Of a stretch of DNA of 64,000 nt, positions 34,886-44,604 are shown in pieces. The DNA is from Ignavibacteria bacterium (GTDB lineage: Bacteria; Bacteroidota; Ignavibacteria; Tepidaquicellales; Tepidaquicellaceae). Below the pieces are notes generated by a model, which had not been told where the DNA came from, did not search any database, and worked only from the letters and a program-made list of their open reading frames with translations. The position numbers and the translations under genes are program-made. The DNA is taken from NCBI GenBank assembly GCA_019187405.1, contig JABAQZ010000020.1:1-64000 (forward strand), written 5' to 3'. The number at the start of each line of letters is the position of its first letter. The first letter of the stretch is position 1.

Positions 34886-37762
34886 ATGACAAATGTTATA
34901 AAGCTTACACTTTCCCTTCTCATTGTTTTCGGTTTGACTGTTGGCACAGGATACAGTCTCGATATAAACGGAACAACGGGAAAAATCACCGGTAAAGTCA
35001 TTGATTCAAAGGATAAAGCACCATTAATAGGCGCTACTATCAAAGTTGATGGTACAAACCTTGGTGCAATTTCTGATGACAACGGTGATTACACAATTCT
35101 GAATGTTGATGTCGGAGTTTATAAAGTTACGGCATCATATATCGGATACGACCCTCAAAGTATTTCCGATGTAAAAGTTTCTGCCGACCTAACAACTCAG
35201 GTTAATTTCTCACTAAAAGTTACAGGCAGCGGTATAGTTACAGATGAAATTGAGATTGTCGGAAAAAGAAATGCAATCTCACCTGATCAGAGCGGTAAAA
35301 TCATAGGTCAGGAATTTATTGATAACAGCGGTTTGAGAGGAATTGAAAACATTGCTTCGACTACGGCAGGTGTTGTCCAGGATGAAAGAGGAAATGACAT
35401 TAACGTAAGAGGCGGCAGAACGAATGAAACTGCAGTCATAATTGACGGTGTTTTAACGACTAATCCTCTCGATGGTACATCAACCTCATTTGTTTCTAAT
35501 TCGGTACTTGAAGAGCTCTCCGTATTAACAGGAGGATTCAGTGCAGAATATGGAAACGTATTAAGCGGTGTTATCAATGTTACAACAAAAGGTGGAACAG
35601 ATAAATATTCAGGTTCATTTGAGGTAATTACGGATGAATTCTTAAGTAATAATGTTTCACAAGGATATAATGTTTACAATATGTCGCTTGGAGGACCATT
35701 AATTCCTTCAAAGAAACTTTCCAGATTTATCAACTTCTATGCAGGATTTGAAAGAGACTGGTCTTTGGTAAATAATCCAAGTTGGATTTCAGATCAGCTT
35801 GAGCTATCGAACAATGTGCTTCCTAATTATAGGTTAGGCAGATGGTCCGGGAATGCAAAGCTAAATTTTGATCTTCAGGAAGTTAATAAAGACTTACCTG
35901 TTCAGCTTAAGTTTGGAACAAGTCATGCTTACACAGACAGGTTAGGCTGGATTCAATCATATATGCTGTTTAATTCATCAAGAAATCCTTTGATTGAGGA
36001 AGACAGTTACCAGTATTATGGAAAGATAAATCATCAGGTTAATTCAAAAATGTTTTATGAAGTTCAGTTCAATTATTTTGATGCTAAATATGAAGAAGGT
36101 GATCCAGAGTTCAGGGATGATTTTTATTCTTATGCAGATCCGAACAAAGTTACTGGTTTACCACCCGGAAATAATGCAATTGGATTTGATGAATATAATT
36201 TATTCGCAAAATACAACAGAGTTAGAAATTATTATGAAAACAGCAATACTTCTTATTGGAGTACAAATTTGAATCTGACAACTCAGGTAAAGAAAAATGA
36301 AATTAAATTCGGCGGTGAATATAAGTATCATACTATAAGATATATTGATGTTAGACCAAATGGACTTTATCAGGTCAGAAATGATTCATACGAGCAACAG
36401 CTGGCAGCATTTAACGGTGGAATTGGATTAGCAAATTATTTTGGTTACGGTCCGACAAATAAAGACGGTTTAGTAGGAGTAACCGAAGTTGACGATGGAG
36501 TTGACGGCGCCAAGCATCCGATCATTGCAGCTCTTTATCTGCAGGATAAAGTTGAGTTCAAAGATTTTACTCTTAATGCCGGTATCAGATGGGATTATCT
36601 TGATGCAAATTCATGGAGAGTTAAAGATCTTGCCAATATTGCCGGACCGGATGGAGTATTAGGACCTGAAGATTTTCTGGATGACAGCGATCCTACATCA
36701 TCATTTTCGCCGAGATTAGGACTTTCATTCCCGGTAACAAATAATACAGTTTTCCATGCACAGTATGGTAAATTCACACAGTTACCACAGCTTGAATATT
36801 TATATAACGGAAGAGAAAATCTTGAATATTGGGTAAACAGCGCCGGTTTCTCTGGTTCGTTTGGAAATCCGAATCTCGAGCCGGAAAAGACAACGTCCTA
36901 TGAAATCGGAGTTAAGCAGCAAATTGGAGATAGGATGTCAATGGATCTTACAGCTTATTACAAAGAGACAGAAGATCTTATTGGTATAAAAAAATATCCT
37001 CAGTTACCTAATCAGATTCAGGTTTATGAAAATCAGGATTACGGAACAATCAGAGGATTGGATCTTGCAATTGATTTAAGAAGGACTAACAGACTTGCAT
37101 TGAATATTGCACTTGGTATTGCATTTGCATCAGGTACAGGTTCAGATCCTAATTCAGCATCAACAGCAGCATGGCTTGGAGAAAGGCAACCGAAGTTAAC
37201 ATCGCCTCTTGATTTTGATCAGCGATACACTGGAGTTTTAAATGCTGATTACAGATTCGGAAAAGTCGGTTCAGATTTACCAAAAGGATTCTGGGGAGAT
37301 GTACTTTCACAATTCGGAGTAAATCTTCTTTATTCATTCAACAGCGGAAGACCTTATTCGCTGAAATCAAATGCAGTAGATCCGTTTGCATCTACCGGTT
37401 CTGGAGCAACATTATTATCTCCGATTAACGGAGTTTACGGACCTTGGGATAACAGACTTGATCTTAAGATTGACAAGACATTCAGCTTCTGGAAAGTTGA
37501 TCTGAATGCTTATTTCTACATTATCAATTTATTTGATTCAGAGTTAGTTAATGACGTATGGGCAAGCAGCGGATTACCTGGCAGCACGGGTTATCTGAAT
37601 TCTGAAGCAGGAAAAAATACCATTTTATCATTTAATAATCCAAGTGGCGCAGTTCCTACAACTTCAGAAGAATATGTGCGAAGATACAACTTAAGATCTA
37701 TGGACATTGGAAATTACGGTCCGCCAAGACAATACAGATTAGGATTAAGATTGAATTTCTAA
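34886..37762 (+). CDS. TonB-dependent receptor with carboxypeptidase-regulatory-like N domain
   Basis: A 958-residue outer-membrane receptor. A signal peptide (cleaved near residue 24) is followed by a CarboxypepD_reg-like beta-sandwich (about 30-115: GKITGKVIDSKDKAPLIGAT and the YKVTASYIGY end). Next comes a plug domain (about 130-235: DINVRGGRTNETAVIIDGV, then SVLTGGFSAEYGN) and a long beta-barrel ending RLGLRLNF with the terminal aromatic. The plug-barrel layout is typical of SusC-like uptake receptors, but no SusD gene is adjacent. The two genes downstream encode an exported protein and a PorV/PorQ-like protein, so secretion or assembly may be the real context. It starts at ATG 34886 after a GGGGG run. 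Confidence 0.9.
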   Translation: MTNVIKLTLSLLIVFGLTVGTGYSLDINGTTGKITGKVIDSKDKAPLIGATIKVDGTNLGAISDDNGDYTILNVDVGVYKVTASYIGYDPQSISDVKVSADLTTQVNFSLKVTGSGIVTDEIEIVGKRNAISPDQSGKIIGQEFIDNSGLRGIENIASTTAGVVQDERGNDINVRGGRTNETAVIIDGVLTTNPLDGTSTSFVSNSVLEELSVLTGGFSAEYGNVLSGVINVTTKGGTDKYSGSFEVITDEFLSNNVSQGYNVYNMSLGGPLIPSKKLSRFINFYAGFERDWSLVNNPSWISDQLELSNNVLPNYRLGRWSGNAKLNFDLQEVNKDLPVQLKFGTSHAYTDRLGWIQSYMLFNSSRNPLIEEDSYQYYGKINHQVNSKMFYEVQFNYFDAKYEEGDPEFRDDFYSYADPNKVTGLPPGNNAIGFDEYNLFAKYNRVRNYYENSNTSYWSTNLNLTTQVKKNEIKFGGEYKYHTIRYIDVRPNGLYQVRNDSYEQQLAAFNGGIGLANYFGYGPTNKDGLVGVTEVDDGVDGAKHPIIAALYLQDKVEFKDFTLNAGIRWDYLDANSWRVKDLANIAGPDGVLGPEDFLDDSDPTSSFSPRLGLSFPVTNNTVFHAQYGKFTQLPQLEYLYNGRENLEYWVNSAGFSGSFGNPNLEPEKTTSYEIGVKQQIGDRMSMDLTAYYKETEDLIGIKKYPQLPNQIQVYENQDYGTIRGLDLAIDLRRTNRLALNIALGIAFASGTGSDPNSASTAAWLGERQPKLTSPLDFDQRYTGVLNADYRFGKVGSDLPKGFWGDVLSQFGVNLLYSFNSGRPYSLKSNAVDPFASTGSGATLLSPINGVYGPWDNRLDLKIDKTFSFWKVDLNAYFYIINLFDSELVNDVWASSGLPGSTGYLNSEAGKNTILSFNNPSGAVPTTSEEYVRRYNLRSMDIGNYGPPRQYRLGLRLNF

Positions 37763-37777
37763 TTATAATATTTTCGG

Positions 37778-37801
37778 GGTTGTATCTTTTGAGATACAAC
37801 C
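37778..37801 (+). terminator. Hairpin after TonB-dependent receptor gene
   Basis: ggttgtatct and agatacaacc form a perfect 10-bp stem with a TTTG tetraloop, 15 bp past the receptor stop. Only a weak T-rich stretch follows, so it may end part of the transcripts or protect the receptor mRNA while allowing read-through to 37863. Confidence 0.55.
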
Positions 37802-37862
37802 TTGATATAATGAATGTTTGAAAAAGATTGAAAAAAATTTTATAACATTAAAGTAACTTAAA

Positions 37863-40800
37863 ATGATTAAAAAAATATTAATTTTCCTTATTCCTATTGT
37901 AATTGTATTTGCATACGGTTACAAACCTGCGGACAAGCCGAAAAATAATACTAACAGCAATAACGGGAATCCTTATCAGATCATATCAAATCCGAATCAT
38001 GTATTTGCAGTGGATTCAAAAAAACTTGAAGCAAATCAGATAAGTACTTGGTTCAGGACAAACGGTTCTTTTAACAGAGATCCGTCAACTGGGAATTCCG
38101 GATTTGAATGGCCTAAGGGATCTCTTAGATTTGCAAGATATGCCTCTGGTATTTGGATCGGCGCAGTAGTAGGAAATGATACTCTCATAGCAGTTGCCGA
38201 ATATGATTATGAGTACCTTCCCGGTTATATCGATGATCAAGGTAATCCTCAGGGAAAGGACGATGAGAATTACAGAATTTATACTTTAACTCCATCGGAT
38301 ACATCGGATTATACTGCATGGAGAACAATAGCTTCACATCAGGGAGCATATTTAGATTCAAACGGCAACCCATTTCTTATGGGATCTCAGACACAATTTT
38401 ATTCTTATACCGACGGTTATCCGGAAGCTCATGGTAACAGAGCCGGAAGCACAAGACCTTTGAAAGCACAGATACTTCAAACAAACTGGTCTTATGCGGT
38501 TAACGGACCTTTGAGCAGTATGGCTTTTTCTGAATTCCGAATAATTAACAGAAGTTCGGATGTTTGGACAAGATGTTATATTGCGTTATGGACTGATGAT
38601 GATTTAGGAGATGCAACCGATGATGCTGTTGCTGTCGATACTTTATTAAATCTTGGTTATACATATAATTTTGATAATAATGACGCAAGTTACGGTGTTT
38701 CGCCTCCGGCAGTAGGTTTTGATTACTTCAGAGGACCTATTTATCCGTCACCCGGAGATACTGTTAAATTTTACAGTCCTCCCGGAAGTAATAATTTAAT
38801 TGTTAAACCCAACTACAAAGAGTTAGGCGTATCAGCATTTAATATGTACACAAACGGAAATCCAAGCATTGGTGATCCGTCGAATTTCAGAGAAACATAT
38901 CTGAATTTACAGGGCTTAAGAAGAGACGGGACTCCTTGGGTAAATCCCGTAACAAGTCAGACAACGCCTTTTGCTTATTCCGGTGATCCGAATACAGGTA
39001 CCGGATGGATAATGGATGCTGGTGACGACAGAAGATTCATGCAGTGTTCCGGACCGTTAACTGTTCAGCCACACGACACGCAGTATATCGTTGTATCGCA
39101 GATCATTGCAAGAAGCACAGAAAACAATTTAAGAAGCGTGGGTTCTTTGAAGAGATTGTCTGAAGCTGCTCAAAGAATATTTGACAATAATTTTCAGATT
39201 CCTCCTTCACCTCCGTGTCCAACAGTAAAATCTTATGCACCAGGAAACGGAAGAATTTATTTATCATGGAATGATACTTGCGAAAAGATTTCGATTCCGA
39301 ATAAGCTTTCTCTCGGAACATATAAGTTCCAAGGATATAATATTTATGCCATAAGATCTGGAACTAACGGTTCAAACGCAACTGACAGGCAATTGATAAC
39401 TACTTTTGATATTAAGGATGGTATAGGCGATATTAAAGATAGTATTTTTTCAGAGCAATACGGGACTTATGTATATACTACAGTTCAGGCGGGAACAGAT
39501 AACGGAATATCGAGATATTTAGTATTAGATAAAGATTACATTACAAACGGTTTTATATCTTCAGGTACTCCTTATACTTTTGCCGTAACTGCTTACATGT
39601 ATGATTCACTTGCAAATCTTGAAAGAAACGTAACTGCAAAAGTAAATGAATCACCAATCACAAGTTGCTTAATGACGGTTACACCGCAGACATTAGCCCC
39701 GGGTGTTCAGGTTAATTACAATGTCGGAGATACATTATCTACAAACCAGCGAGATCTTGGTGTTATGCCGATTGTATTCCAGCCTCTTGATTTAAAAACT
39801 GCAACTTACGAGAGTGTTTACGGAGGTACACCGACGACACCGACATGGTCTTTATTTAAAACACAAAACGGCACTACTTCAACGCTTTACACTGATGTTG
39901 CTGATTTCACGGGAACACAGGATACTGCAAAAACAGTTGACGGATTCCTGTTGATTCATCAAAAAGTAACGGACTCAGGTGTAGTAAGAGATCCCGATCT
40001 TGCATTCCTTGATCCATCAGGAAAAAATTACTTCACAAAAGAAAAAGCATGGACATATACGCCATCAGGAGGTGAATGGTTTACTGCCCCAGATACAACA
40101 GCGATTAAAACGGCTAAAATAATTACAAACAGACAATTTGAGAGCAGATCTCTCGGAATGAGCTTCCCGACAACGGGTAATTTCAAAAATGCAAAATCGA
40201 AAGTATTTGCTAATGCCGGTTCATTTGTTCAAACAGGTACAAATCCGATATTGACAGGCGGACCGTTAAGACAAATTGAAATTGTATTCGGGCAAACTTC
40301 CAAAGCTTATAGATTTGTTCCGACAGATACAAATTATACAAGTACACCTTGCGCAACTGAGATGGTTGATATACCATTTAGTGTATTTATGGTTGAGCCG
40401 TTTGATTCAACTGGCGGCGCACCGAGACAATGTAATGTTGGCTTCATGGATGCGGATAATGACTCCACATGGAATCCGAATTCATCGGCATTAGGTGGAT
40501 ATCACTTTACATACATATTTGCATCTGTTTACAGTGCAGAAGCAAATTCAAATTATCTAAGCAAGAATCCCGGACTAAACAGTCCTGCAATCGGATTCCC
40601 ATCAATGGATATTATGTATGCGTGGCTGCCGAGAGTTAAAGAAGTTAACGGTGTTCCAATGTCATGGAGTAATGGAGATAAGCTAACCGTTACGCCATAT
40701 AGATTAACAAAATCATCTTTTGTTCCGGGTAATCCTATTAAATATTCATGGTCTGTAAACGGAACACAAACAAATAACAGTTCACTTGCTTCCGGAGAAT

Positions 40801-41123
40801 TAGACAAAGTTAAAGCTTTCCCGAACCCTTACTACGGCGGACAGAGTCTGGAGACAGATCCTTTTGACCGCTTCATTTACTTCAGTCATTTACCTGGGAA
40901 ATGTGATATATATATTTACACTTTAAATGGTGTCTTAGTCAGGAAGTTAAGCAGAAATACAACAGATCCGAATAATTCATTAATGCAATGGGATTTGCAG
41001 AATTCAAATCAGATTCCGATTGCAAGCGGGATGTATATAGTATATGTTGATGCATTTGAGTTAGGTTCAAAAACATTGAAAATAGCTATATTTACTCCTA
41101 CTGAAAGAATACAAACATTCTAA
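37863..41123 (+). CDS. Large exported protein with T9SS-like C-terminal domain
   Basis: A 1086-residue secreted protein, not assigned to a named family. It has a basic signal anchor (MIKKILIFLIPIVIVFAYGY), a long beta-rich middle with many Asn/Gly/Thr and WxxxGxPW-like turns, and a segment around 455-560 that resembles a fibronectin III-like fold (APGNGRIYLSWNDTCEKIS). The C-terminal roughly 95 residues (KAFPNPYYGGQSLE, then KCDIYIYTLNGVLVRKL and SGMYIVYVDA) match the FlgD/T9SS C-terminal target fold. In Ignavibacteria, such proteins commonly lie between a TonB receptor and a PorV/PorQ protein (from memory). It starts at ATG 37863. Function unknown. Confidence 0.75.
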   Translation: MIKKILIFLIPIVIVFAYGYKPADKPKNNTNSNNGNPYQIISNPNHVFAVDSKKLEANQISTWFRTNGSFNRDPSTGNSGFEWPKGSLRFARYASGIWIGAVVGNDTLIAVAEYDYEYLPGYIDDQGNPQGKDDENYRIYTLTPSDTSDYTAWRTIASHQGAYLDSNGNPFLMGSQTQFYSYTDGYPEAHGNRAGSTRPLKAQILQTNWSYAVNGPLSSMAFSEFRIINRSSDVWTRCYIALWTDDDLGDATDDAVAVDTLLNLGYTYNFDNNDASYGVSPPAVGFDYFRGPIYPSPGDTVKFYSPPGSNNLIVKPNYKELGVSAFNMYTNGNPSIGDPSNFRETYLNLQGLRRDGTPWVNPVTSQTTPFAYSGDPNTGTGWIMDAGDDRRFMQCSGPLTVQPHDTQYIVVSQIIARSTENNLRSVGSLKRLSEAAQRIFDNNFQIPPSPPCPTVKSYAPGNGRIYLSWNDTCEKISIPNKLSLGTYKFQGYNIYAIRSGTNGSNATDRQLITTFDIKDGIGDIKDSIFSEQYGTYVYTTVQAGTDNGISRYLVLDKDYITNGFISSGTPYTFAVTAYMYDSLANLERNVTAKVNESPITSCLMTVTPQTLAPGVQVNYNVGDTLSTNQRDLGVMPIVFQPLDLKTATYESVYGGTPTTPTWSLFKTQNGTTSTLYTDVADFTGTQDTAKTVDGFLLIHQKVTDSGVVRDPDLAFLDPSGKNYFTKEKAWTYTPSGGEWFTAPDTTAIKTAKIITNRQFESRSLGMSFPTTGNFKNAKSKVFANAGSFVQTGTNPILTGGPLRQIEIVFGQTSKAYRFVPTDTNYTSTPCATEMVDIPFSVFMVEPFDSTGGAPRQCNVGFMDADNDSTWNPNSSALGGYHFTYIFASVYSAEANSNYLSKNPGLNSPAIGFPSMDIMYAWLPRVKEVNGVPMSWSNGDKLTVTPYRLTKSSFVPGNPIKYSWSVNGTQTNNSSLASGELDKVKAFPNPYYGGQSLETDPFDRFIYFSHLPGKCDIYIYTLNGVLVRKLSRNTTDPNNSLMQWDLQNSNQIPIASGMYIVYVDAFELGSKTLKIAIFTPTERIQTF

Positions 41124-41133
41124 AATTATTTTA

Positions 41134-41158
41134 GTGTGCCTGTGAAAAGCAGGCACAC
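41134..41158 (+). promoter_or_regulatory. Intergenic stem-loop before PorV/PorQ-like gene
   Basis: gtgtgcctg (41134-41142) pairs perfectly with caggcacac (41150-41158), 7-nt loop. It is followed by A-rich rather than T-rich sequence, so it is not a rho-independent terminator on the plus strand. It may set differential stability of the upstream and downstream parts of the mRNA. Confidence 0.6.
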
Positions 41159-41198
41159 AAAATTAAAAATGAAAAATTTTAAACAAGGAGCAAATAAG

Positions 41199-42236
41199 AT
41201 GAAAATTAAATACATAAATATTACAATAGTATTAATACTGTTTGTAATAGTAAACAGTTTGTTTGCGGGACCTAAGAATAAATACGGATTGTCTGCTGCA
41301 CCTGAATTGTTGATTCCCGTTGGTTCTGCAAGCACTGCACTCGGGGGTTCTAACCTTGCAACTGCCCAAGGGCTCGATGCAATTTACTGGAATCCTTCCG
41401 GTCTGGCAACTATGACCGGGAAAACCGGTGAAGTAATGTTTTCAAATCAGGTTTACATAGCCGATATTGACGTAAATTATTTTGCCGGGGCTTATAAAAT
41501 TCCCTCAGTCGGAACTTTTGCATTAACGGTTAAATCATTATCATTTGGCGATATTGAGGTTACAACAATCAATAATCCCGAAGGAACTGGTGAAACATAT
41601 TCTCCGACTTATTTAACTACGGGAATATCCTATGCAAGAGCAATGACTGACAGAATTTCTTTCGGAACGACTGCTAAACTTATTTACAATAAAATTTCGA
41701 GAGAAACTGCAACGGGTTTTGCTTTTGATTTTGGACTAAACTATAATGTTATCGGAAGCGGATTACAGTTTGGCGTTGCATTAAAAAATCTCGGACCAAG
41801 CATGAAGTTTACAGGTCAGGATCTCGAACAATTCTTTCAGCCAAATGGTACTCCTTCAGGAACACAGCAAGAGCCTTTTGTGATCGAATTGCAGGACTTT
41901 GAACTTCCTACTGCTTTGTCACTCGGTATCAGCTATGATTTCAGACTTGATAAAAAGAATAATCTAATGGTTCATGGAACATTCCAGAATAATTCATTCG
42001 CAACCGATGATTATAATCTGGGGCTCGAGTATAACTATAATAAGTTAGTTTACTTAAGAGGCGGTTATCAGTTTACAAATGATAATGTCGACGACCAAGC
42101 ATTTACAGGTCCGAGCTTTGGAGCAGGTATTAACTATGCTGCAAGCAAGAGCTTTAATATTGCTTTTGATTATGCCTACAGATTTTCAGATAGATTCGAT
42201 GCTAACCAGTTTTTTACAATAATGCTTGGATTTTAA
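41199..42236 (+). CDS. PorV/PorQ family outer-membrane beta-barrel protein
   Basis: A 345-residue outer-membrane protein with signal peptide (MKIKYINITIVLILFVIVNS, cleaved after LFA). The first strand region PVGSASTALGGSNLATAQG and the following AIYWNPSGLA are the hallmark of the PorV/PorQ (UPF0164) group, which resembles FadL barrels. It ends FFTIMLGF with the terminal Phe. PorV shuttles T9SS substrates to the attachment complex in Bacteroidetes. The ATG at 41199 is chosen over upstream frames because AAGGAG lies 8 bases before it and a proper signal peptide follows. A terminator ends the gene. Confidence 0.87.
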   Translation: MKIKYINITIVLILFVIVNSLFAGPKNKYGLSAAPELLIPVGSASTALGGSNLATAQGLDAIYWNPSGLATMTGKTGEVMFSNQVYIADIDVNYFAGAYKIPSVGTFALTVKSLSFGDIEVTTINNPEGTGETYSPTYLTTGISYARAMTDRISFGTTAKLIYNKISRETATGFAFDFGLNYNVIGSGLQFGVALKNLGPSMKFTGQDLEQFFQPNGTPSGTQQEPFVIELQDFELPTALSLGISYDFRLDKKNNLMVHGTFQNNSFATDDYNLGLEYNYNKLVYLRGGYQFTNDNVDDQAFTGPSFGAGINYAASKSFNIAFDYAYRFSDRFDANQFFTIMLGF

Positions 42237-42260
42237 TCTGAAGTAATTTTATTTAACTTT

Positions 42261-42297
42261 AAAGGTAATCAATCTGAAAATTGATTACCTTTTTTTA
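42261..42297 (+). terminator. Terminator directly abutting the next start codon
   Basis: aaaggtaatcaat (42261-42273) and attgattaccttt (42280-42292) form a 13-bp perfect stem with a 6-nt loop, followed by a T run. The ATG of the GWxTD gene is only 3 bp beyond the T tract, so no ordinary Shine-Dalgarno site fits between. Confidence 0.9.
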
Positions 42298-42299
42298 TT

Positions 42300-43676
42300 A
42301 TGAATAAAATAAAATTATTTATTTTTATCGTATTACTTATTCTCACCGGAAGCAAAATATCCGCTCAGGAGAATATTTATTTCAATTTTGATTACTCCAT
42401 TTTCAAATCAGATGAAACTAACTCCGTATTGGAGGTATATTATTCGGTTAATCAAAAATCTCTTACGTATGTAAAATCCGGAGATAACTATGAAGGATTT
42501 GCGAAAATTCATATTTTACTGACAAACCGAACTGATAACTCCATCGTTATTGAAAAGTCATTTAAATCGTCTTCAATTGTAAAAGATACTTCAGGAAATG
42601 AACTTAGTCAGAACATTATCGGACAAATTAATTTTCTGATAGGCGACGGATATTACAAATTAAAATTAACCGGAAGTGATTTCAATAATGACAAGCGATT
42701 AGATGTATTTGAAGAAGATTTATCAATATTAAATGCTGCCGTCACAAGCGTAAGAATGAGCAGTATTGAATTATCTACTGACATCAAGAAATCAGCAAAT
42801 GAGAAAAGTATTTTTTATAAGAATACGCTTGATGTAATTCCGAATCCTTCCAATCTCTTCGGAATGAATTTGAAAGAGCTTTATTATTATTTCGAGATAT
42901 ACGGCTTAAATGAAAATAACGTATCAGATGAGATTACTATAAAATACTCTGTAGAAGATCTTAATAATAAAAATATTCTTTCTTTCGATAAAAAAATAAA
43001 AAGGAACAGCGATTCCAGAGTCGAATACGGTAAGATTAATATTGATTCGCTTCAAAGAGGATCATACTATTTTAGAATAAAAATTCTTGATCCGTCAAAG
43101 AATTTGTCTTTGTCGGGAGAAAAGAAATTTTTTGTTTTTAATATTTCAAATCAGGTAACCTCAAACAGTCAGCAGGATGATTATCTTATCAGCGAATATC
43201 CTGCAAAAGACGAAAAGGATCTGGATAAAGAATTTGCAGTTGCTGCTTATTTAATGACGGAAAAGGAAATTGACCGTTATGAAGATATGAAGAATCTTGA
43301 TTTGAAAAGAAAATTCATGTATGATTTTTGGAAATCAAGAGATTCTAATCCCGGTACACCTCAGAATGAATTTAAAATTGGCTATCTAAAAAGAGTTAAT
43401 GAAGCAAATAATAATTTTAAAGAAGCCTACAAAGAAGGATGGAAGACTGACAGAGGAAGAGTCTACCTTGTTTACGGAAAACCTGATGATATTGAAAGAT
43501 TTCCTTTTGAAACAACAAAGAAGAGTTATGAAATTTGGAAATATGATTCTGTAGAAGGAGGAGGTGAATGTGTATTTATCGAGAAGCAGTCAACTACCGG
43601 AGTTTATTGGCTGGTTCATAGTACATTTAAAAGCGAACTCAAAAATTACGAATGGGAAAAAGAATTAGCGCCTTAA
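42300..43676 (+). CDS. GWxTD domain-containing exported protein
   Basis: A 458-residue exported protein. The signal peptide MNKIKLFIFIVLLILTGSKI ends before SAQE. A beta-rich middle follows, and a C-terminal GWxTD domain begins at GWKTDRGRVYLVYGKPDD (about 380). The domain is named for this motif, is widespread in FCB-group bacteria and has no settled role. The start at ATG 42300 is set by the signal peptide; it directly follows a terminator hairpin. A YbbR-domain gene follows 6 bp after the stop. It is probably periplasmic or envelope-associated. Confidence 0.85.
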   Translation: MNKIKLFIFIVLLILTGSKISAQENIYFNFDYSIFKSDETNSVLEVYYSVNQKSLTYVKSGDNYEGFAKIHILLTNRTDNSIVIEKSFKSSSIVKDTSGNELSQNIIGQINFLIGDGYYKLKLTGSDFNNDKRLDVFEEDLSILNAAVTSVRMSSIELSTDIKKSANEKSIFYKNTLDVIPNPSNLFGMNLKELYYYFEIYGLNENNVSDEITIKYSVEDLNNKNILSFDKKIKRNSDSRVEYGKINIDSLQRGSYYFRIKILDPSKNLSLSGEKKFFVFNISNQVTSNSQQDDYLISEYPAKDEKDLDKEFAVAAYLMTEKEIDRYEDMKNLDLKRKFMYDFWKSRDSNPGTPQNEFKIGYLKRVNEANNNFKEAYKEGWKTDRGRVYLVYGKPDDIERFPFETTKKSYEIWKYDSVEGGGECVFIEKQSTTGVYWLVHSTFKSELKNYEWEKELAP

Positions 43677-43682
43677 TTCACC

Positions 43683-44600
43683 TTGGAAAAAAATCTTAAA
43701 ATTTATTTATTGTCGTTATTTTTTGCGACTGCTCTTTGGATTTACATAAGCCTGAATATGAGTTATTCAGTGGATTTATCAATTCCAGTCGAGATAAAGA
43801 CATCATCAACACAGGCTTTGACAGATGAATTGCCGAGTTCGATAGATGTTACCGTAAGAGGAAAAGGATGGGAACTAATCGGCATGCTTATATCAAAAAA
43901 TACAAAATATACGCTTGATATTTCAAAATACAAGAAGGATTCAAAAATACTGACTGAAAATTTTGTTAGTGACAAAATAAATCTCAATCCAAATGTATCA
44001 GTTTTAAACATTACTCCGGATACTATCAATATTAGTTTTGATAAAATTTCTGAGAAGCTGGTGCCTGTAAGAAATCGGATTACAGTTAAACCTAAAGACG
44101 GATACGGAATAGCGGGTAAGCCAGTTCTTAAGCCTGATTCCGTTAAAGTCAGAGGTTCTTCATATATTTTAAATAAAATAAAATTCATTTCAACCGAAGA
44201 CCTTGTATTTAATGACGTTAATTCTGAACTATCGGGCAAAGTAAGAATTATGGATACTTTGTCAAACATAATAAGCATTGAGCCAAAAATTCTTGATTTC
44301 TCATATTCCGTTCAGCTTACAGCGGAAAAATATTTCGAAGATGTTACTGTGGAGGTTTCCGGTTTACCTGAAGATAAAGAAGTTTTATTACTTCCTCCAA
44401 AAGTAAATCTTTCTATAAGAGGGGGTATTAATTTTATTACGGGATTAACACAGGCAGATATCAATGTTAAGGTAGAGTTTAATAAAATTGAAATTGATAC
44501 TCTCGGATTTTTAAAACCTGAAGTGAGCGTACCCGAAGGTCTCGAAGTACTCAGCATGAATCCCGAAAAACTTCAATACATTATTAAGAAAAAGCTTTGA
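43683..44600 (+). CDS. YbbR domain-containing protein (CdaR-like)
   Basis: A 305-residue protein with one N-terminal membrane helix (about 7-26, KIYLLSLFFATALWIYIS) and about three YbbR beta-repeats outside the membrane (for example IPVEIKTSST, VPVRNRITVKPK and the GLPEDKEVLLLPPKV segment). YbbR proteins include CdaR, which tunes the diadenylate cyclase CdaA, but no cdaA is nearby. It starts at TTG 43683, 6 bp after the GWxTD gene. The next gene begins 4 bp later. Confidence 0.83.
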   Translation: MEKNLKIYLLSLFFATALWIYISLNMSYSVDLSIPVEIKTSSTQALTDELPSSIDVTVRGKGWELIGMLISKNTKYTLDISKYKKDSKILTENFVSDKINLNPNVSVLNITPDTINISFDKISEKLVPVRNRITVKPKDGYGIAGKPVLKPDSVKVRGSSYILNKIKFISTEDLVFNDVNSELSGKVRIMDTLSNIISIEPKILDFSYSVQLTAEKYFEDVTVEVSGLPEDKEVLLLPPKVNLSIRGGINFITGLTQADINVKVEFNKIEIDTLGFLKPEVSVPEGLEVLSMNPEKLQYIIKKKL

Positions 44601-44604
44601 GGAT

